DNA of 64,000 bases, from NCBI RefSeq assembly GCF_020091585.1, contig NZ_CP083582.1, positions 1,488,001 through 1,552,000 of the forward strand, read 5' to 3'. The translations under genes were made by a program, and so were the position numbers. Below are positions 1 through 9,046 of this stretch, in pieces (position 1 is the stretch's first letter; every line of letters starts with the position of its first letter). The notes below the pieces were generated by a model that made no database searches, was not told where the DNA came from, and was given only the letters and a program-made list of their open reading frames with translations. This DNA is from Kovacikia minuta CCNUW1 (GTDB lineage Bacteria; Cyanobacteriota; Cyanobacteriia; Leptolyngbyales; Leptolyngbyaceae).

Positions 1-1
1 G

Positions 2-583
2 TTGACCGAAGCGAAGCAGGAAATTGCTGAAATTAAAAGTGTGGGCGTTGATATAACCGAGAAAAGTGACCTTGACTTTACTCGCGACTCCTTTAACGAA
101 GCTATTAACAATGCTTCCTTCGAAGTTGTGCATTTAGCCACCCACGGTCAGTTTAGTTCCAATCCCCAGGAAACCTTTATTATGACCGCTGCCAGTTCTG
201 GATCGGCTGAACCTGGATCAGATGGCATCATTCGGTTGAACGAAATTGATAAGATGTTCCGCACCCGCCTCCTCAATCGTCCCGATGTGATCGAATTGTT
301 GATTTTGAGTGCCTGTGAAACCGCTTCTGGGGACGATCGCGCCACCTTAGGAATTGCCGGGACTGCTGTTCGAGCCGGGGCACAAAGTGCGATCGCCTCT
401 CTCTGGAGTTTGAACGATCGCTCCAGTGTGATCTTTGCCGAAGAGTTGTACAAAAAACTAACCCAGCCACAAGCAAGCAAAGCTGAAGCACTCCAGGCAG
501 CGAAGAAAGCGTTGATTGCAACCGATCAGTACAGTCACCCCCGTTACTGGGCAGCCTATGTACTGGTTGGGAACTGGCTTTAA
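2..583 (+). CDS. CHAT-domain (caspase-like) protein, C-terminal part only
   Basis: The readable 193 residues are a CHAT domain, the caspase/separase-related peptidase fold that usually follows TPR repeats in cyanobacterial proteins. The catalytic pair is visible: His48 in the motif HLATHG and Cys105 in LSACET. Downstream come the family motifs AGAQSAIASLWSLND and the terminal RYWAAYVLVGNW. The frame is open to the left edge of the window and the first in-frame start (TTG) gives no complete domain, so the gene is cut by the window. The missing upstream part is probably TPR repeats (inference). It converges on the DUF928 gene with 16 bases between the stops. CHAT proteins are thought to act as proteases in regulated-death or immune-type pathways. 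The substrate is unknown. Confidence 0.9.
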   Translation: MTEAKQEIAEIKSVGVDITEKSDLDFTRDSFNEAINNASFEVVHLATHGQFSSNPQETFIMTAASSGSAEPGSDGIIRLNEIDKMFRTRLLNRPDVIELLILSACETASGDDRATLGIAGTAVRAGAQSAIASLWSLNDRSSVIFAEELYKKLTQPQASKAEALQAAKKALIATDQYSHPRYWAAYVLVGNWL

Positions 584-599
584 TAGAAAGATCAATTGG

Positions 600-1376
600 C
601 TATTGCAGCACGGGTGTTGGGATCGGAGTCAATCGATTGATCTGATCCAGACGATCGGAACCAACCGTATCCAGTCCTAACAACTTGAGTAGAGTCTGCC
701 AATCCTCTGGTGAAGCCGCGTGGTTCTGAACCAGGTGAGTGAGGGCATCAGACCAGATCTCATTTTGGACAAGGAACGGGTACTGATCTGGAGCAGGGGT
801 TGCCAGCCACTTCTGCTCCAGATCGGGGGAAAACACAGTGCGCCTGATCCAACCACTGACAACTGGATTTCGGGCGGGCTTTTCCCTATCACAAATGACT
901 GAAAAATACCAATTGTAAGGCTTGCCCACCTCAAACGATTTACCCTCAAGCCAGGCAGGGTTATTTGCTGTCAGGGTAAACTGGGCGATCCCTGGTTTAG
1001 CAGACTCCAGATCGAAATGAATCGGTTGCTTGAGGACGGGATGCCTGCCCTGATCCAGCAGCATAAACTTTGCCTCATGGCTGGTGTAAGGGATGTAAAC
1101 CCAAAACGTAGGAGCAGGGGCGATCGTATCGACGGGTTTGCCCCGATTTACAGGCAGCAGAGCCGTCAAATTTCCCTTGTCTAACCCTGCACAAGGACCC
1201 CGCGAAGCATTGCCCCGCCCTAGATCATCCTTGGAGCAAAAAATCCAGAGAATGCACTTAGGTTTAGGTTCTGACGCTGCCTGCACGGGTAGGGGCGATA
1301 GCATTACCCAAACAAGGAGCAGCGCCAGTGTAACCGTCAGCAGTCGATGCCAGAAAGAAACCCTGATTTGAGTCAT
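600..1376 (-). CDS. DUF928 domain protein, exported
   Basis: A 258-residue protein with an N-terminal signal peptide: a basic start, a hydrophobic core LLTVTLALLLVWVML, then a probable cleavage site near PVQAAS. The rest matches the cyanobacterial DUF928 family, with the WVYIPYTS and WYFSVICD segments and a beta-rich body. It probably acts in the periplasm, and its biochemical role is unknown. It lies 62 bases downstream of the triple-TIR/CHASE2 gene on the same strand, so the two are likely co-transcribed, and it meets the CHAT gene tail to tail. From memory, DUF928 genes are often found beside CHAT and CHASE2 genes in cyanobacteria, so a partner role in an envelope-sensing system is plausible but not shown. 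Confidence 0.8.
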   Translation of the reverse strand: MTQIRVSFWHRLLTVTLALLLVWVMLSPLPVQAASEPKPKCILWIFCSKDDLGRGNASRGPCAGLDKGNLTALLPVNRGKPVDTIAPAPTFWVYIPYTSHEAKFMLLDQGRHPVLKQPIHFDLESAKPGIAQFTLTANNPAWLEGKSFEVGKPYNWYFSVICDREKPARNPVVSGWIRRTVFSPDLEQKWLATPAPDQYPFLVQNEIWSDALTHLVQNHAASPEDWQTLLKLLGLDTVGSDRLDQINRLTPIPTPVLQ

Positions 1377-1438
1377 CTAAATTTATCCCTTCCCTTCAAA
1401 TCTTCCCACCTCACCATTAGTCGTGGCTGGCTACTGCG

Positions 1439-4400
1439 TTACCGATAACGCCTGGATGTCATGTAAATGGTGCTAACACTAGTTAACAGTAACGCAATCA
1501 TAGGCGGCACTAAGGGTATCCAACCGCTCTGAAACACAAAAATTAGTCCACAAGTTCCTACCAGAACGCCCAGCACAATGCCGCCCGCCCAGAACCACTC
1601 GCCCGATCGTTGAAACCGCCAGACAATTAAACCTCCTACCAGTGCCCATCCCCCAATCCAGAGGGCATCACCCCAGCAGGGTAACCACCAGATCAGGGAA
1701 CGCCCCTCTAAAGCCGTGCTCAAAATTTGACTCACGCTCTGTGCCTGAATCCATACGCCTGGAATTCGCCCATAGGGAGTGTTGGAGTAATCATTCGACA
1801 CCGATTCGCTGGTGAAACCAATCAGGACAATCCGATCTTTTACCCGCTCCCCGTTAAAGCTATCCTTCAGAGCCTCCGCGAGCGATACATGATCCGCAAA
1901 TTTCGTCCGCTCTCCATCGGGATTTCCATCAAATGTTCGATACTTCAGCAGGGTTTGGACTTTCGCCTCTGCATTCAAATTTTGCTGGTAGCCTCCAGAC
2001 CAGTTCCCCAATCGTGGCAACCGAATCCCATTTAGCGTTAAATCTCCCCGGTACTCCTTTTGGTCAGATGACCACAGAGGAAGTTGATGGGGCTTTCCTT
2101 CAGCTTGCAAGTAGCGGCGGGCAATTACCAGCCCGAACGACTCCTGCACCCCTCGACAAAACTTGGAACCTGATGGGTACATCAGAAGCTGACGACGATT
2201 CATCTCGCCCTCATCTACCACAGGGGTGCTAAACCCCGTTCGATCGGGTATCCGATCGAACCGGATTTCTCGAATCGGTTCCGCACCCCCTACTAAGTTA
2301 TTCTTGCGAGAAATGTCACAAACACCAACCAGATGATCGGTGTTGCGGAGGCGATCGGCAAGGGCGGGTACTTTGGCGTTAAAGTCCCGGTAAATGTCCA
2401 AACCAATAATCCTGGGTTTATATTGTGCTAATTTGCTCAGTAGCCGCTCTAAGGAAGGATCTTTCAATCCTGATCCCAACCCGATTTCTTCCCGATTAAT
2501 TTGATCTCGCGCATCCTGGTCATTAATTTCTACAACCAGTAAGCGATCGTCTTTTTCTTCACTCGGTCGTAGCCGCATCAGCCCATCATACGCTGCCAGT
2601 TCTAACGGCTGAAGCAACCCTAAAAAGCGGATTCCCATGACTAAAGTTGCAACCGCCAAACTGGTTAAGACGGCAGTTTGGAGCTTGGGTTTGGGAAACG
2701 GAGCCTTACGACTGGTGATGACGTACTGTGTCTGAAGCGTGGTGGCTTGGGGGTGTTTCGCAGCACTTGCCTGAAGCCAGCGTTCTGCATCGGTCAGGTT
2801 CTTGCCCCGCAACAAATAGTCCGGATTGCGTTCCTCCCGATCCCACTCGATCGCTTTTACCAATAAGCGCGTGTGCGATCGGAGATACTCCATGTCTGTA
2901 TCCAGGGTTCTGACCAGCTCGCTGAAGTTGGCATGGAAATCACCATTGTGGTTGTTGAAATCAACCCATTGAACTTTTTCTAAGCCAGGATGCAGCTTTT
3001 CAGTGGGAACTGATCGATACAGTACCGTCACAATTCGCTTATTCAGTTTAAGTGCGTACTCCACTTCATCCACGCAAAAGGTTGACTGAATCGCATTCAG
3101 AGAAATCACAAATAGAAAATTATTGGATGATTCAATTCCCTCATAAATCTCTTGTTGAAAATCACTACCTGGATCAATACTTTCCTGATCAAACCAGGTT
3201 AGCTTGCCCTGCATTTCTAGCGAGTCGTTTAACCTGCGGGCAAAGTCAGAATCAACCCGGGAGTAAGAAATAAACACATCTAAAGACTGTCCAGGTGGCT
3301 GTTCCTGGCTTTCGGCAATAAAAACTTTCTGGAGAGCCGTCGGCGGATGTTGCGATCGCTCCTGAGCCAGCTTTAACCAGGCTTCTGCCTGACGCAAATT
3401 ATGTCCCCGTAGCAGAATGCTGGGATTACAGTGTTGACGTTCCCACTTAAGCGCTTTTGCCAGCAAAATCTTATGCTGCTCGTAGTAGCGCGTCTCTTCA
3501 TGCAGAACCTTGATCAGTCTGTCGCTACTTCTGCGGAATTGAAGCTCATCCTCATATCCACTAAAGTCAATGAATTGCAACACGCGCAATTCTCTGGAAA
3601 CCTGCTCCAGATTCGTTTCTTTGATTAGCAGGGGAATGATGCGCTTATTGAGAGAGAGGGCATAGGCAAGTTCTTGTTGGCAATATTTCGACTCCAATGA
3701 ATTGGGAGATATCAGATAAATCACGTTATCCGCCTCTTCAATTCCCTGATTGATGATCGTCTGAAACTCCTCGCCTGTATTAATATCGGTTTGATTCGTC
3801 CAGATGGTAAAGCTTTCTCGCATCAAAACCTTGCTCAGCTTCACCATGAAGTCTTTGTCCTCTGCGGCATAGCTAATAAACGCCTGGGTCATTAAATTGT
3901 TGGCGTTCTTTTTGCTCTCACAAATAAATTCGCAGTGAAGCTCGGACGGATCACAGGGGGACTGTTCGCCTTTAAAATTTGTCTTTAACCAGGCTTCTGC
4001 CTGTTCCCGGTCTTCGCCAACCAACAGGTATCTCGATTGCCTCTGGTGACGTTCCCATTCCAGTGCCTTGCCTAAAAAGTAACAATGTTGCTTAACATAG
4101 TCTCGGTGCTGGTTAAATGCTTCTAGTAAGCCTGCTAGCGATGTTTCGAAATCATCAATGTCTTCCTGAAAATAGGCCCAGTTACGCTTTCTAATTTGGG
4201 GGTGCATATGGGGTATGGCGGAAACCAAACCCATTGCTTTGTGGTCTTCCCAGGTACTCTCATCCCCCTGCGGATTTCGCTGTTGCCAGGTTTCGCGACT
4301 AATCTCTCTAACATGTAGGACTGGAATAATGCGTTTATTGCGCTGAAGGGCTTGCTCAATTTCTTTCAGGCAATAGGGCGAGTTAACGGCGTGGGGTGAA

Positions 4401-4594
4401 ATAACGAATAGAAAATTATCTGCCTGATCGATTCCGTCATTAATTTCATTCTGAAAATCAGAACCTAAGGGAATGTCATTTTGGTCAAACCAAACCTTCA
4501 ACCCTTCTTCAGTTAAACGTTGATATAGCTTGATGCAGAAGGCTTTGCTGTCTAACCGCCCATAGGAAATGAATGTATCTACAGAGTTATGCAT
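1439..4594 (-). CDS. Triple TIR - CHASE2 transmembrane receptor-like protein
   Basis: A 1051-residue protein with three TIR domains at about residues 5-140, 236-350 and 437-555. Each starts with a DxFISY-type strand (VDTFISY, TQAFISY, LDVFISY) and keeps a C-x-x-E segment placing Glu78, Glu308 and Glu510 at the position of the catalytic glutamate in NAD-cleaving TIRs. Each TIR is followed by a repeated helical module containing AxxWxR and LLxGxxxxxAExWL. A membrane segment (about 640-662) leads into a CHASE2 extracytoplasmic sensor (about 665-950), then three more membrane helices reach the C-terminus. CHASE2 normally feeds kinases or cyclases, so TIR output domains suggest NADase or scaffold signalling triggered from outside the cell (inference). 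The start ATG has no strong Shine-Dalgarno. It is probably in an operon with DUF928. Confidence 0.88.
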   Translation of the reverse strand: MHNSVDTFISYGRLDSKAFCIKLYQRLTEEGLKVWFDQNDIPLGSDFQNEINDGIDQADNFLFVISPHAVNSPYCLKEIEQALQRNKRIIPVLHVREISRETWQQRNPQGDESTWEDHKAMGLVSAIPHMHPQIRKRNWAYFQEDIDDFETSLAGLLEAFNQHRDYVKQHCYFLGKALEWERHQRQSRYLLVGEDREQAEAWLKTNFKGEQSPCDPSELHCEFICESKKNANNLMTQAFISYAAEDKDFMVKLSKVLMRESFTIWTNQTDINTGEEFQTIINQGIEEADNVIYLISPNSLESKYCQQELAYALSLNKRIIPLLIKETNLEQVSRELRVLQFIDFSGYEDELQFRRSSDRLIKVLHEETRYYEQHKILLAKALKWERQHCNPSILLRGHNLRQAEAWLKLAQERSQHPPTALQKVFIAESQEQPPGQSLDVFISYSRVDSDFARRLNDSLEMQGKLTWFDQESIDPGSDFQQEIYEGIESSNNFLFVISLNAIQSTFCVDEVEYALKLNKRIVTVLYRSVPTEKLHPGLEKVQWVDFNNHNGDFHANFSELVRTLDTDMEYLRSHTRLLVKAIEWDREERNPDYLLRGKNLTDAERWLQASAAKHPQATTLQTQYVITSRKAPFPKPKLQTAVLTSLAVATLVMGIRFLGLLQPLELAAYDGLMRLRPSEEKDDRLLVVEINDQDARDQINREEIGLGSGLKDPSLERLLSKLAQYKPRIIGLDIYRDFNAKVPALADRLRNTDHLVGVCDISRKNNLVGGAEPIREIRFDRIPDRTGFSTPVVDEGEMNRRQLLMYPSGSKFCRGVQESFGLVIARRYLQAEGKPHQLPLWSSDQKEYRGDLTLNGIRLPRLGNWSGGYQQNLNAEAKVQTLLKYRTFDGNPDGERTKFADHVSLAEALKDSFNGERVKDRIVLIGFTSESVSNDYSNTPYGRIPGVWIQAQSVSQILSTALEGRSLIWWLPCWGDALWIGGWALVGGLIVWRFQRSGEWFWAGGIVLGVLVGTCGLIFVFQSGWIPLVPPMIALLLTSVSTIYMTSRRYR

Positions 4595-4731
4595 GGCTCA
4601 GCACCCATCGGAAAAGTAGGGGCATTCGTGATACAAGGTAAATTCCTGGTAGCAGCAGATTTTACTACACTAATAGCATAATATCGAGGATTGCTGTTTC
4701 GTCCATCACTCATTCTGGTTAACACGATCGT

Positions 4732-4850
4732 AGATTTAATAAAACCGCAAACTGTAGGGGCGGGTTTTGTTGAGATTATTGGTTTAGCTGAATCGGTACG
4801 GACTAAACCCGCCCCTACAGGCATCTGCTCTATTCTTAATTTAATTTGGC
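4732..4850. repeat. Palindromic miniature element, GTAGGGGCGGGTTT family, copy 1
   Basis: Inverted arms GTAGGGGCGGGTTT and AAACCCGCCCCTAC close a hairpin at about 4755-4819. The left flank (TTTAATAAAACCGCAA) matches the reversed right end of the copy near 34.8 kb, so this copy lies in the opposite orientation. Its right flank is degenerate. It sits in the 373-base gap between the TIR/CHASE2 gene and the methyltransferase gene, where I see no gene. Confidence 0.6.
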
Positions 4851-4882
4851 ATCACATCTTGCACCATTCTCAACAATGGCAG

Positions 4883-4950
4883 AGAAACCGGGTTTCTAAA
4901 CCAAATATCAAGGGTTTCACGCATTGGTTCTTGCAAGAAACCCGGTTTCT
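4883..4950. repeat. Paired AGAAACCGGGTTTCT palindromic repeat
   Basis: AGAAACCGGGTTTCT at 4883-4897 and its reverse complement at 4936-4950 form a potential hairpin. The same 15-mer recurs at 21598, 33535, 33588, 33675 and 33726. It could act as a transcription stop downstream of the methyltransferase gene, though no T-run follows. Confidence 0.65.
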
Positions 4951-4967
4951 GAGACTGCTGCAAGATC

Positions 4968-6080
4968 TCAAGTATCCTTTTCGACCACACCTTCAACCAC
5001 GCTGACCGGGGCTGCTGTAGACACGACTCGCGTTAAGCGGAACCCAGCTGCCTCGAATAACTCCCGAAACTCTGCTTCCGTCCGTTCCCGACCTGCCGGA
5101 TACATGATCATCATGTCGATGTCCATCCATTTGCTAAAGCTGAACTCATTACTGGTGGGAACCACCATCTCAACGACCAGCAATCTGCCCGGGGCTGCAA
5201 TGCTGCGACGTACATTTTTAAGGATTTGAATGCACTCCTCATCACTCCAGTCATGCAGAATATGGGACATGATATAGGCGTCACTGCCCGCTGGGATGGA
5301 CTCGAAAAAGTTGCCACCCACTGGGTTGCAGCGATCGCCTACCCCTGCTTTCTCCAACCAGGCTTTTGCGTCAGCAACCACATGTGGCTGGTCAAATAAA
5401 ACTCCCTTAACCCCTGGATTCGCGGTCAGAATAGCGGAGACAAGCGACCCATAGCCACCTGCCACATCTGTGATTTGCCGGATACCAGAAAAATCATAGG
5501 CATCGACCACGGCTGAGTGGCAAATTTTTGACCAACCATTCATTGCCTTGTTATAGGTCTTTCTAGATTCAGGATGGTGATCCAGATAGTCGAAGGTGCT
5601 GTCAACGCCGTACAGATGCTGCATGGGAGCCTGTCCCGTTTTAACGACGTGTAAGATATCCCCCCAGGAATTCCAGTGCCACTCATCACTCAGCATCATG
5701 GAAACCGCCCGCAGGGAACCAGGAACATCACTCCGGAGGTAATGTGCCCTATCCGTCAGTGCAAATTTGCGGGGGGCAATTTCAGTAAAGATCCCAACGC
5801 TTGCCAGGGTCCGCAGAATTCGGTAGAGGTTAGAGGATTGAGCATCCGTTTCCTGAGCCAGTTCATCCACATGTTTCGCACCATTTTCGAGTCGGTCTGC
5901 AATTCCTAAAGATGCTGCCACGTAGATGGATTGGGCAATCCAGGTCCCCCAAATCATCTGGTTTAATGCCATTGCAGGCGAGGTTGCGGATGGTTGGGCA
6001 GCGAAATTTCGGGTTTGCTCCTCCGCAGAGATCATTGCTGGCATCGAAATCGGTGTCTGGTTAGTTTGCACGATCGTCAT
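4968..6080 (-). CDS. SAM-dependent O-methyltransferase (ASMT/CrtF type)
   Basis: A 370-residue protein of the plant-type O-methyltransferase family (Methyltransf_2). An N-terminal winged-helix dimerisation domain (about 40-125) is followed by a Rossmann catalytic domain. Visible are the SAM-binding glycine motif DVAGGYGSL, the acidic-loop region GVLFDQPHV, and the catalytic segment SHILHDWSDEE with its His-Asp pair. Relatives methylate hydroxyl groups of phenolics, polyketides, tetrapyrrole-like compounds or hydroxyneurosporene. The substrate here is unknown. The ATG is preceded by GAGGAGAG. The gene follows the haem-oxygenase-like gene by 66 bases on the same strand, so the pair is likely an operon making or modifying one small molecule (inference). 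Confidence 0.88.
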   Translation of the reverse strand: MTIVQTNQTPISMPAMISAEEQTRNFAAQPSATSPAMALNQMIWGTWIAQSIYVAASLGIADRLENGAKHVDELAQETDAQSSNLYRILRTLASVGIFTEIAPRKFALTDRAHYLRSDVPGSLRAVSMMLSDEWHWNSWGDILHVVKTGQAPMQHLYGVDSTFDYLDHHPESRKTYNKAMNGWSKICHSAVVDAYDFSGIRQITDVAGGYGSLVSAILTANPGVKGVLFDQPHVVADAKAWLEKAGVGDRCNPVGGNFFESIPAGSDAYIMSHILHDWSDEECIQILKNVRRSIAAPGRLLVVEMVVPTSNEFSFSKWMDIDMMIMYPAGRERTEAEFRELFEAAGFRLTRVVSTAAPVSVVEGVVEKDT

Positions 6081-6146
6081 TGCTTTAACTCTCCTCGTAA
6101 ATTGAATCGATGAATACTCGAAAGATGGCTGTTCAAAGACAGTTGC

Positions 6147-7175
6147 TTAACTGACAAGCGAGAGCGATCGCTCCAAAACCAACTCTCTCTCTGGTAGAAC
6201 AACTTTCTCCATCAGATACTCAATGGTTTGTTGATTGACCCAACCCCGCTCTGATAGCACTTCCCCCAGGCGTTTATCCGTTTCCTTTTGCTCGCTCAAC
6301 GCCAACTCCAGGCGATCAAGCGACAGTAACCCGGCTTCAACCAGATAGTTGCCCAATCGCTTTCCTGAATGCGGAACGTTTTCCTTTCTCTGGCTATACA
6401 ACGACTGAACGAGCTGCTGTTGAGCTGATTTATTGCCGTTTGGATAATGGGAAATGCTGCTCCGATTGGGCTGATGTTCTGGCACGATCGCATTCACTTT
6501 TGCCCGTTCAAGAATGACATTGAAAAAGTCAGTAAAAATCTGAAACACCTGTTCAACAAACTCGATCGCTTCTCTTTTGTCGTTTGGCGTTAGCACAATG
6601 TCTTCAATCGCTTGCTGGGTTTCAGACAAATGCAAACTATGTCCCGTATCGATCGCCAGATGAAGATTACCGAAATACCGATATTCATTATTGGTGATTC
6701 CCTGGAGTTCTTGTGCAGCCTGCGCTGTAGCTGACAGAAAAATATCTGCTGTTGCTTCCACCGCTTCAATCACGACTAACTTTTGAATCGGAGTTGCCCG
6801 ATAGGTATATCGGTAAAGCTCATAAATCATGTGCCGGGAAGCGTGAGTTTCATCACCCCAAAGAAATCTCAGCGCATCACTGAAATTCATGGATAAATCC
6901 AGCTTCAGCTTTTGCAAATCCTCCAAAAACCAAATCCAGTGGCTATCATCTTCCCGACTATGTTGGTTGATAGTTCGTTGAATCGGATCAGGATTCTCTT
7001 CGTCACGAAAAATGTGCCGATTTAACTCACCAAAACCCATCACAAAAGGAGCAAAATAAGGTGCAAACGCAAGTCTCTGTCTTGGATCAACGTCACTATT
7101 TTGCAGGAACTTAAATAATGGTAATTGGGCAAAAACCTGTTGCTTCCTTGCAATCAACTCCAGAATTTCCTTCAT
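6147..7175 (-). CDS. Haem-oxygenase-like helical protein with GspE-N (MshEN-like) tail
   Basis: 342 residues. Positions 1-230 are helical, with clustered acidic and histidine residues expected in haem-oxygenase-like or TenA-like folds: HSREDDSHWIWF (72-83), ETHASRH (109-115), EAVEATAD (137-144) and HLAIDTGHSLH (172-182). These could bind a di-iron centre, as in CADD/UndA/SznF-type enzymes, but I cannot confirm ligand spacing. Residues about 272-328 (RLGNYLVEAGLLS, KRLGEVLSERGWV) resemble the N-terminal domain of GspE/PilB ATPases, a module that binds c-di-GMP in MshE. The ATG has GAGG seven bases upstream. It is the first gene of a unit with the O-methyltransferase. Function is unknown; an oxidase acting with the methyltransferase is the simplest idea. 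Confidence 0.6.
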   Translation of the reverse strand: MKEILELIARKQQVFAQLPLFKFLQNSDVDPRQRLAFAPYFAPFVMGFGELNRHIFRDEENPDPIQRTINQHSREDDSHWIWFLEDLQKLKLDLSMNFSDALRFLWGDETHASRHMIYELYRYTYRATPIQKLVVIEAVEATADIFLSATAQAAQELQGITNNEYRYFGNLHLAIDTGHSLHLSETQQAIEDIVLTPNDKREAIEFVEQVFQIFTDFFNVILERAKVNAIVPEHQPNRSSISHYPNGNKSAQQQLVQSLYSQRKENVPHSGKRLGNYLVEAGLLSLDRLELALSEQKETDKRLGEVLSERGWVNQQTIEYLMEKVVLPERELVLERSLSLVS

Positions 7176-7607
7176 TAATCATCCTCAATGAAAGTCCTAC
7201 AAACTCTTTAACTTGCATTCTGCATTGACCGCGATCGCCACAAGGGTTCAGCCAATCAACAGTGATCAGCAATCAGTCCATCGTGGAATGAGTAACTCAA
7301 CGCTGAAACCTGATCACTAAAAACCGGATCAGTGACACCTGGCATAACGCTGGTTCTACGATTGAAATTTGAAAAGTACCGTCCCGCATTAATGCGGTCG
7401 CTTAGCCATCTCTATTTGCAGAGCCATCTACTGCCTGGTAAATCAAGGGATGACTTTGTAAAGAAACCACAAATTTACTTAAGCAAAAACAAGGAAACAA
7501 GACCTGATGAAACAATAACCTTCACAATTATTTAACACTAGCGAAATTCTGCCGACCGTACTCCGCCAGTGTTTTCACGAGATACCGAGAAGAATTTGCG
7601 ATCGTAA

Positions 7608-7805
7608 TTAATTTTTCTCAGTAAAACCACTGCGCTGCCTACCTGGATTCGCTTGACCCTTACGGTAAACTTTGATACCAACCTGTAGACAGGATTTGCC
7701 CGATTCAAGGACAGCAAATGAGTCTTTTGGAAATTGAAGCTGAACAGCTTTCTTGCTGGGGAGGCAAGCTATTCTTCTCGCACGGGTTCTTAATCTCGAT
7801 TGCAC
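7608..7805 (-). CDS. Possible small basic protein (GTG start)
   Basis: A 65-residue frame opens with GTG preceded by AGAGGA at a suitable distance. It is rich in Arg and Lys at the N-terminus (SRLRTRARR) and then mixed. I recognise no family. It lies in the 988-base gap (7176-8163) between the haem-oxygenase-like gene and rpsD, where nothing else coding stands out, and no neighbour context supports it. It may be a chance frame. Confidence 0.25.
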   Translation of the reverse strand: MQSRLRTRARRIACLPSKKAVQLQFPKDSFAVLESGKSCLQVGIKVYRKGQANPGRQRSGFTEKN

Positions 7806-8079
7806 CTTGTTGTCCTCTTGATTCTGAAGTCATATATCTTACACACCCAAACGGAATCTACGTATAAATACTGTAGCAGCTTTGTACTACTGGATCAAGT
7901 ATCATTGACCTGGGTAATTCCACCAGAACTCAAAGTGCCTTCGCTTAGGGTTACTTAAATTACTCAGTCAAACTACTGATACTCCTTTAAAGCACCCTAT
8001 TCTTCCACTCCCACCTTTCCTTCTGCCTTGGCCGCTTTCCATCCCCTGAGACCTGCTGTACATAGGTAAGTGCAAATAA

Positions 8080-8114
8080 AAAAGCCTTCTGACTGACGGG
8101 TACAGAAGGCTTTT
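8080..8114 (-). terminator. Rho-independent terminator of rpsD
   Basis: A perfect stem pairs AAAAGCCTTCTG (8080-8091) with CAGAAGGCTTTT (8103-8114) across an 11-base loop. Read on the minus strand it ends in a run of six T and lies about 50 bases past the rpsD stop. Confidence 0.9.
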
Positions 8115-8163
8115 GAATATTTGAATGCCGCGGTTATTAATTGCTGGAAGCAATTTTTGAGGG

Positions 8164-8772
8164 TTACGCCTGCCGGGAGTAGTACTCAACCACCAGCAGT
8201 TCGTTGATTTGGAGAGCAACCCATTCCCGATCGATGACGCCGTTCACCTTACCTTCCAGCTTGCTCTTCTCAAACTCCAGGTGGTTGGGCAGATTTGCCA
8301 GACCAGGGTATTGCAGATTGGTTTCTACTAACTTACGAGAGCGCTCGTTATCTCTGACCCCAATCACGTCGCCGGGGCGGCATTGATAGCTGGGAATATC
8401 AACCACACGACCATTGACCGTGATATGTCCGTGGTTCACAACCTGACGGGCACCAGGGATCGTAGGAGCCATGCCCAAACGAAAGATGGTATTATCCAAC
8501 CGCATTTCTAACAGTTGCAGCAGAGCCTGCCCTGTAGAACCAGCAGCACGGCGGGCGCGGCGCACATAACGCAGCAGTTGGCGCTCGGTTAACCCATAGT
8601 TAAACCGGAGTTTTTGCTTTTCTTCTAGACGAATCGCATACTCGGAGCGTTTCTTGCGTTCCTGACCATGTTGCCCAGGTGGATAAGCCCGACGGGGGGC
8701 TTTTCGCGTCAAACCGGGTAAATCTCCCAAACGACGCACTATTCGGAGGCGCGGACCTCTATATCGCGACAT
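8164..8772 (-). CDS. rpsD: 30S ribosomal protein S4
   Basis: 202 residues, the usual length for bacterial S4. This is a primary 16S rRNA binder that nucleates small-subunit assembly. The N-terminus [16 protein letters not shown] is typical of cyanobacterial and plastid S4. The S4 RNA-binding domain is visible from about residue 90 ([20 protein letters not shown], then [11 protein letters not shown]). The ATG is preceded by GAGGAA. The gene stands alone with its own terminator, as is common in cyanobacteria. Confidence 0.98.
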   Translation of the reverse strand: MSRYRGPRLRIVRRLGDLPGLTRKAPRRAYPPGQHGQERKKRSEYAIRLEEKQKLRFNYGLTERQLLRYVRRARRAAGSTGQALLQLLEMRLDNTIFRLGMAPTIPGARQVVNHGHITVNGRVVDIPSYQCRPGDVIGVRDNERSRKLVETNLQYPGLANLPNHLEFEKSKLEGKVNGVIDREWVALQINELLVVEYYSRQA

Positions 8773-8849
8773 TGAACTTCCTCTATATTCCTCAGAAAAT
8801 TTTAGCCAGAACTTCTAGTATAGGATCTGAGCGCAGAGTTGGGAATAGG

Positions 8850-8965
8850 GAGAAAGTTATAAATGATAAGTTTTGAGTTTTAAGTTTTGAGTTTTGAATT
8901 GCAAGAGAGGGTTCAGGGTGTGGGGAGGGAGCTTTGAATTTTGAGTTTTGAATTTTGAAGTGATT
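8850..8965. repeat. Heptamer repeat tract (TTTTGAG/TTTTAAG type)
   Basis: Degenerate seven-base units such as TTTTGAG, TTTTAAG and TTTTGAA run between rpsD and yidD. The same units recur in many other gaps of the window. Confidence 0.7.
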
Positions 8966-9046
8966 TTCCTTCTTCCCTATCTTCCCTGCCTCCCCCATCT
9001 CCCCCTCTTTCTACCCTCTGCCTTTTGCCTTTCATGGACTGCCTAC

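Noticed and set aside
7332-7535. 67-codon frame in the gap before rpsD
   Set aside because: GTG start without ribosome site and no protein-like pattern.
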